Shown in pieces: positions 6,053 to 8,653 of a stretch of 8,653 nt of DNA. The stretch lies in the NCBI GenBank assembly GCA_964597275.1, contig CAZQXS010000144.1, positions 1 through 8,653 on the forward strand. Reading direction: 5' to 3'. Position 1 is the first letter of the stretch, and each line of letters starts with the position of its first letter. This stretch comes from UBA8110 sp964597275 (GTDB lineage Bacteria; SAR324; NAC60-12). The notes under the pieces were generated by a model. The model saw nothing but the letters and a program-made list of their open reading frames with translations. It did not search any database and was not told where the DNA came from. The translations under genes and the position numbers were made by a program.

Positions 6053-7224
6053 TGGCCGAATTTCCAAACAGCTTTCAGGGCTACCGCCGCGAGAACGGGC
6101 GGGTGGGCGTGCGCAATCACGTCGTGATCCTGCCCGTGGATGACATTTCCAACGCCTGCGCCGAGATGGTCGGGCACAACATCAAGGGCACGCTGGCGAT
6201 TCCGCACAGCTACGGACGTTTGCAGTTCGGAGCCGACCTCGAACTCTTCTTCCGCACGATCATCGGCACAGGACGCAACCCCAACGTCGCGGCGGTCGTG
6301 GTCATCGGCATCGAGCCGGGCTGGACGAAGCGCGTGGTGGACGGCATCGCCGCCACCGGAAAGCCCGTCTCCGGATTCAGCATCGAAGGCGGCGGCGACC
6401 TTGCCACCGCCATGAAGGCCGCCCGTCAGGCGCAGGAGTACGTGCAGTGGGCCACCGAACTTCAGCGCGAGGAATGCCCGCTGTCCGACCTCTGGATTTC
6501 CGTCAAGTGCGGGGAGTCCGACACCACCTCCGGCCTCGGCTCGAATCCGACGGTCGGCAGCCTGATGGACAAGCTCGACCCGCTGGGGGTGCATCTTTGC
6601 TTCGGCGAAACCTCCGAACTCACCGGAGCCGAGCAGGTCTGCGCCACCCGCGCCGCCAACCCGGAAGCGAAGGACAAATTCCTCCAGACGTGGAACGCCT
6701 ACAACGACTTCATTCTGGAGAACAAGACCAACGACCTCTCCGAGTCGCAGCCGACCAAGGGCAACATCGCAGGCGGCTTGACGACGATTGAGGAAAAGGC
6801 GTTCGGCAATTTCCAGAAGATCGGCAAAAAGACCAACTTCATTGACGTGCTGGAGCCGGCGGAGGAACCCGCACAGGGTCCGGGGCTGTACTTCATGGAC
6901 ACCTCATCGGCGGCGGCGGAGTGCGTCACGCTGCAAGCGGCGGCGGGCTTCACGGTCCACCTCTTCCCGACCGGGCAGGGCAACGTGATCGGCAATCCCA
7001 TCGAACCCGTCATCAAGCTCACGGCGAATCCGCACACGGCGGCGACCATGAGCGAACACATTGACGTGGACGTTTCGGGAATCCTCAGGCGCGAGTTGAA
7101 CCTCGATCAGGCCGGAGACGCGCTGGTCAACTGCACCATCCGCACGGCCAACGGACGCTACACCTGCGCCGAAGCCCTCGGCCACCGCGAGTTCGTGCTG
7201 ACCAAGCTCTTCCGGAGTGCGTGA
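6052..7224 (+). CDS. suyB: (2R)-sulfolactate sulfo-lyase, large (beta) subunit
   Basis: A 390-residue catalytic subunit of the UxaA/GarD dehydratase superfamily, assigned to SuyB from the whole pattern: GYRRENGRVGVRNHVVILPVDDISNA at the N-terminus (10-35), IPHSYGRLQFGADL (50-63), VKCGESDTTSG (151-161), CFGETSELTGAE (183-194), ESQPTKGNIAGGLTTIEEKA (231-250), FPTGQGNVIGNPI.PVIKL (305-323), and the end ALGHREFVLTKLF. It is shorter than fused altronate dehydratases (about 490 residues) because the SAF domain is the separate SuyA. The product sulfite would need oxidation or export; no gene for that lies in the window. The ATG overlaps the suyA stop (TGATG), with AGAGG at 6042-6046 as ribosome binding site; the frame also contains GTG GTG immediately upstream, which is less likely. 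Assignment is from remembered family sequence, not a search. Confidence 0.87.
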   Translation: MAEFPNSFQGYRRENGRVGVRNHVVILPVDDISNACAEMVGHNIKGTLAIPHSYGRLQFGADLELFFRTIIGTGRNPNVAAVVVIGIEPGWTKRVVDGIAATGKPVSGFSIEGGGDLATAMKAARQAQEYVQWATELQREECPLSDLWISVKCGESDTTSGLGSNPTVGSLMDKLDPLGVHLCFGETSELTGAEQVCATRAANPEAKDKFLQTWNAYNDFILENKTNDLSESQPTKGNIAGGLTTIEEKAFGNFQKIGKKTNFIDVLEPAEEPAQGPGLYFMDTSSAAAECVTLQAAAGFTVHLFPTGQGNVIGNPIEPVIKLTANPHTAATMSEHIDVDVSGILRRELNLDQAGDALVNCTIRTANGRYTCAEALGHREFVLTKLFRSA

Positions 7225-7260
7225 GTCGCGACGGAGGTTTTGACGAGTTCCCAGCTTTTG

Positions 7261-7294
7261 CCCTGCGCTGCGTTCCGCTCCCGCGCAGGGTTTT
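7261..7294 (+). terminator. Hairpin with short T run between suyB and dctP
   Basis: CCCTGCGC (7261-7268) and GCGCAGGG (7283-7290) form a perfect 8-bp GC-rich stem with a 14-base loop, followed directly by TTTT (7291-7294). It starts 37 bases after the suyB stop. It may be an intrinsic terminator, a partial attenuator, or an mRNA-processing stem that lets the binding-protein gene be expressed at a different level. The T run is short, so readthrough is likely. Confidence 0.55.
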
Positions 7295-7310
7295 CATCAG
7301 GAGGTTCGGC

Positions 7311-7373
7311 ATGGGGCTGCACTTTCCTGAGCAACATGAACGGCAACCGCCTCGGCGTTGCCCTCAACCGTAA
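7311..7373 (+). CDS. Possible 20-residue leader ORF upstream of dctP
   Basis: A perfect Shine-Dalgarno AGGAGG (7299-7304) stands six bases before an ATG at 7311, opening a frame of 20 codons that stops at TAA (7371-7373). The stop overlaps the TAAGGAG ribosome binding site of dctP, and the dctP ATG follows 10 bases later. The encoded peptide ends with Gln-Pro-Pro-Arg-Arg-Cys-Pro-Gln-Pro, a Pro-rich stretch of the kind that can slow ribosomes. The position suggests a translationally coupled leader peptide. It could equally be chance, since nothing confirms translation and I know of no homologue. Confidence 0.4.
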   Translation: MGLHFPEQHERQPPRRCPQP

Positions 7374-7383
7374 GGAGAGTAAA

Positions 7384-8487
7384 ATGCGGAAATCAATCAA
7401 AGCCGTCATTGGGGCCGCCTGCGGGCTGTTCCTGCTTGTCGGCGGAGTCGCACAGGCGAAAAAGATCACCATCCGGGTGCAGTCCGTGATCCCGGCCAAG
7501 GCGGACGAAGTGAAGATGCTCAACCAGTTCGGGGCCAACGTGAGTGAGCTCACGAACGGCGAGGTGCAGATCAAGGTGCTGCCCGCCGGTGCCGTGGTGG
7601 GCGTGAAGGAAACGCTGGAGGCCGTGGACAAGGGGCTGATCGAAGGCGGGTTCGCGTGGACCCACTACTGGTCGGGCTACCATCCGGCAGCCATGCTGTT
7701 CGGCTCGCCGACGGCAGGGGCCGGGCTGGGCATTGACAACATCGCGTGGGTGTCGTGGTACATGTACGGTGGAGGCCGACAGCTTTATGACGAGTTGTGG
7801 GACGAGATGGGCATGAACATCAAGGGTCTCATGCTGCAACCCGTCGGGCCGGAAGCCCTCGGCTGGTTCAAGGAGCCGATCCACAGCATGGACGACTTCC
7901 GCAAGTACCGCTTCCGCACGCCTCCCGGAATTCCCGGACAGAGCTACAAGGACATCGGCGTGGCCGCCGTGGCGATGGGCGGTGGGGACATCCTGCCCGC
8001 GCTGGAAAAGGGCGTGATTGACGCCGCCGAGTGGTGCTGCCCCAAGCCGGACAGCGTGTTCGGTTTCCAGAAGGTGCTGAAGCACTACTACCTCCAGGGC
8101 TTGCACCAGGTGGTCGTGAACGCGGACATGTACATCAACGGCGATGTCTGGAAAAGCCTGACCCCGGCGCAGCAGCGGGCCATGCAAATCGCTGCCGACG
8201 CCTCCCTGATGCAGTCCATGGCCTACCGCATTTACGAAAACGGCAAGGCGCTCAAGATGCTGACGGAAGAGCATGGGGTGCAGTTGCATGACACTCCGGC
8301 GGATTACTTCACGGAGTACATGGCGGCAACGGCCAACCTCTATGACAAGCTCAACAAGGAGAACGCCTTCTTCGCGAAGGTCTATGCCTCCATGAAGGAC
8401 TTCGCCGACATCGCGGTCCCGTACTGGGCCGGTTCGCAGATGACCAATGCGAACCTTGGCATGGCTTACGCCAAGAAGAAGAAGTAA
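7384..8487 (+). CDS. TRAP transporter substrate-binding protein (DctP/TakP type)
   Basis: A 367-residue periplasmic solute receptor for a TRAP transporter. The signal peptide covers residues 1-25 (basic MRKSIK, hydrophobic core, cleavage after VAQA). The mature protein begins KKITIRVQSVIPAKAD; family landmarks include IKVLPAGAVVG (63-73), ALGWF (158-162), the ligand-arginine strand YRFRTPPGIPG (175-185) with Arg178, VAMGGGDILPALEKGVIDAAEW (196-217), and SLTPAQQ. The Glu216-Trp217 after DAA is typical of the TakP-like group that binds 2-oxo or 2-hydroxy carboxylates, which fits sulfolactate, but the ligand is inferred from the suyAB context. Two cysteines (218-219) follow that motif. The ATG at 7384 has a strong AAGGAG six bases upstream; an in-frame ATG at 7336 would spoil the signal peptide. 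The membrane partners DctQ and DctM are not in the window and may lie beyond its right end. Confidence 0.88.
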   Translation: MRKSIKAVIGAACGLFLLVGGVAQAKKITIRVQSVIPAKADEVKMLNQFGANVSELTNGEVQIKVLPAGAVVGVKETLEAVDKGLIEGGFAWTHYWSGYHPAAMLFGSPTAGAGLGIDNIAWVSWYMYGGGRQLYDELWDEMGMNIKGLMLQPVGPEALGWFKEPIHSMDDFRKYRFRTPPGIPGQSYKDIGVAAVAMGGGDILPALEKGVIDAAEWCCPKPDSVFGFQKVLKHYYLQGLHQVVVNADMYINGDVWKSLTPAQQRAMQIAADASLMQSMAYRIYENGKALKMLTEEHGVQLHDTPADYFTEYMAATANLYDKLNKENAFFAKVYASMKDFADIAVPYWAGSQMTNANLGMAYAKKKK

Positions 8488-8513
8488 GCGAGTCCTCTGG
8501 ACTTACCGAGCAC

Positions 8514-8538
8514 GGCTCCCATGCCTGGCATGGGGGCC
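8514..8538 (+). terminator. Strong hairpin downstream of dctP
   Basis: GGC (8514-8516) pairs with GCC (8536-8538), T8517 wobbles with G8535, and CCCATGCC (8518-8525) pairs with GGCATGGG (8527-8534), giving a 12-bp stem closing on a tiny loop. A weak CCTTTTC follows about 10 bases later. It could end transcription or act as a 3' stabilising stem after the binding-protein message, as seen in other transport operons. Apart from this and the repeat at 8599-8640, I see nothing in the sequence after dctP. Confidence 0.5.
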
Positions 8539-8598
8539 AACTCATCCTTTTCTGACTTCAAAGAATACCGGGTGGTCCTTGTGCTGAGGGCCTCCTTC

Positions 8599-8640
8599 CT
8601 GTCATTCCGGGCGCAGCGCAGCGCAGACCCGGAATCCAGA
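8599..8640. repeat. Intergenic inverted repeat with pentamer core
   Basis: ATTCCGGG (8604-8611) and CCCGGAAT (8628-8635) form perfect 8-bp arms around a 16-base loop made largely of GCGCA units. Its ends CTGTCATTCC and GGAATCCAGA match those of the repeat at 1513-1542 on the opposite strand, so the two belong to one broad family. Confidence 0.65.
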
Positions 8641-8653
8641 GCAAACGGCCGTG

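Noticed and set aside
8521..8653. An open frame beginning at ATG 8521 and running off the window, as a possible DctQ start.
   Set aside because: The ATG lies inside the hairpin stem with no ribosome binding site, the translation runs through the inverted repeat, and it lacks the hydrophobic segments expected of DctQ.

Overview
The window is a dense stretch of bacterial chromosome, roughly 60% G+C over most of its length and AT-richer at the far left edge. All gaps between genes are under 190 bp. The organism looks Gram-negative: there are exported proteins with Sec signal peptides, a TRAP-type periplasmic binding protein, and dRS3-like and REP-like intergenic repeats common in proteobacteria and related phyla. 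I cannot name the lineage.

Left part, minus strand (30-1423): a two-gene unit of exported proteins, an uncharacterised secreted protein followed 5 bp later by a thioredoxin-fold protein with a CVPC active site. Middle part, minus strand (1568-5581): in transcription order, a GntR/HutC-type regulator, an AI-2E/PerM-family membrane protein with an enlarged loop, a membrane-anchored alpha/beta hydrolase that overlaps it by 29 bp, and a HisN-type histidinol-phosphatase. The hisN 5' end runs into a seven-base tandem repeat and a REP-like palindrome, so its start is ambiguous.

Right part, plus strand (5693-8653): divergent from the regulator, a TTGACA promoter drives suyA and suyB, the two subunits of (2R)-sulfolactate sulfo-lyase, which splits 3-sulfolactate into pyruvate and sulfite. 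A hairpin and a possible 20-codon leader ORF separate them from a DctP/TakP-type TRAP binding protein. The membrane subunits (DctQ/DctM) are not in the window. The simplest reading is an inducible system: the binding protein captures sulfolactate or a relative (for example one derived from DHPS or sulfoquinovose breakdown), SuyAB removes the sulfonate, and the GntR regulator controls both directions through an AT-rich palindrome in the shared promoter region.

The most interesting non-gene structures are that palindrome, the leader ORF whose stop overlaps the Shine-Dalgarno of the binding-protein gene, the repeat cluster at the hisN start, and two related inverted repeats (1513-1542 and 8599-8640) near opposite ends of the window.
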